A DNA stretch of 47,755 nt from Bacteroidaceae bacterium (lineage in GTDB: Bacteria; Bacteroidota; Bacteroidia; Bacteroidales; Bacteroidaceae). Where the stretch lies: NCBI GenBank assembly GCA_024398405.1, contig JAKSJE010000006.1:1-47755 (forward strand), in the 5' to 3' direction. Below are positions 47,706 through 47,755 of the stretch, piece after piece. A model generated the notes under the pieces. That model was not told where the DNA came from. It saw only the letters and a list, made by a program, of their open reading frames with translations, and made no database searches. The position numbers and the translations under genes are program-made. Positions within the stretch are counted from its first letter, which is position 1, and the number at the start of each line of letters is the position of its first letter.

Positions 47706-47755
47706 CACAGGGGCTATACGGCGGAGAGAATCACCTCGCTGAGGGTCGGGTGGGC

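Larger units (their letters stand above)
47331..47755. other. Non-coding right end with tandem array and hairpins
   Basis: No gene is supported. It contains the 23-bp array at 47391-47505 and hairpins at 47623-47657 and 47686-47705. The stretch 47510-47620 shows nothing assignable. A 73-codon minus-strand frame across the hairpins has no family features and is not called. Confidence 0.65.

Noticed and set aside
47487..47708. 73-codon minus-strand frame at the right end
   Set aside because: It crosses the tandem array and both hairpins and has no conserved features.

Overview
The window looks like a chromosomal piece of a Bacteroidales bacterium (Bacteroidota), most like Prevotellaceae or Muribaculaceae. 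The reasons are paired SusC/SusD genes, lipoproteins with acidic residues after the lipidated Cys, several matches to the Bacteroidetes promoter pattern (TTTG, about 20 bases, TAnnTTTG), a Por-type C-terminal sorting tail on a glycosidase, and zinc-free forms of S4, S14 and L36. The genus cannot be settled from the sequence alone.

Layout. (1) 1-260: a 9-bp CCGG repeat array and a strong terminator. (2) 261-17846, minus strand: a seven-gene, 17.6-kb operon. In transcription order it encodes a four-FAS1 lipoprotein, SusC, SusD, a two-FAS1 lipoprotein, a second two-FAS1 lipoprotein, a second SusC and a second SusD. It contains no enzyme and no regulator. (3) 17847-19156: a non-coding region with four different short tandem arrays, all with periods of 22-24 bp. 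(4) 19157-20980: a secreted GH43 arabinanase-like enzyme. (5) 21089-39156: the str-S10-spc-alpha ribosomal supercluster, from rpsL to rplQ in transcription order, with fusA, secY, map, infA and rpoA. A DUF3467 gene lies upstream at 39438-39755. (6) 39879-41990: dsbD, with an in-frame 9-bp CCGG array. (7) 42137-47330, plus strand: a DUF2723/TMEM260-like glycosyltransferase, a NodB-type deacetylase and queG. (8) 47331-47755: a 23-bp tandem array and two hairpins.

How the genes work together. The SusCD/FAS1 operon probably builds two outer-membrane TonB-dependent import complexes with three surface FAS1 lipoproteins. With no local degradative enzyme, the ligand is unknown. The ribosomal block is ordinary housekeeping in the standard order. 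DsbD and the DUF2723 protein are transcribed divergently from two well-matched promoters and both serve the cell envelope (periplasmic thiol reduction, protein or lipid-linked glycosylation).

The most unusual content is the repeats. The first family is the 9-bp CCGGnnnnn arrays at three loci, one of them coding. The second is two arrays about 29 kb apart that share a TTAGTAA core and a 23-bp period. The third is the enzyme-less double SusCD/FAS1 operon itself.
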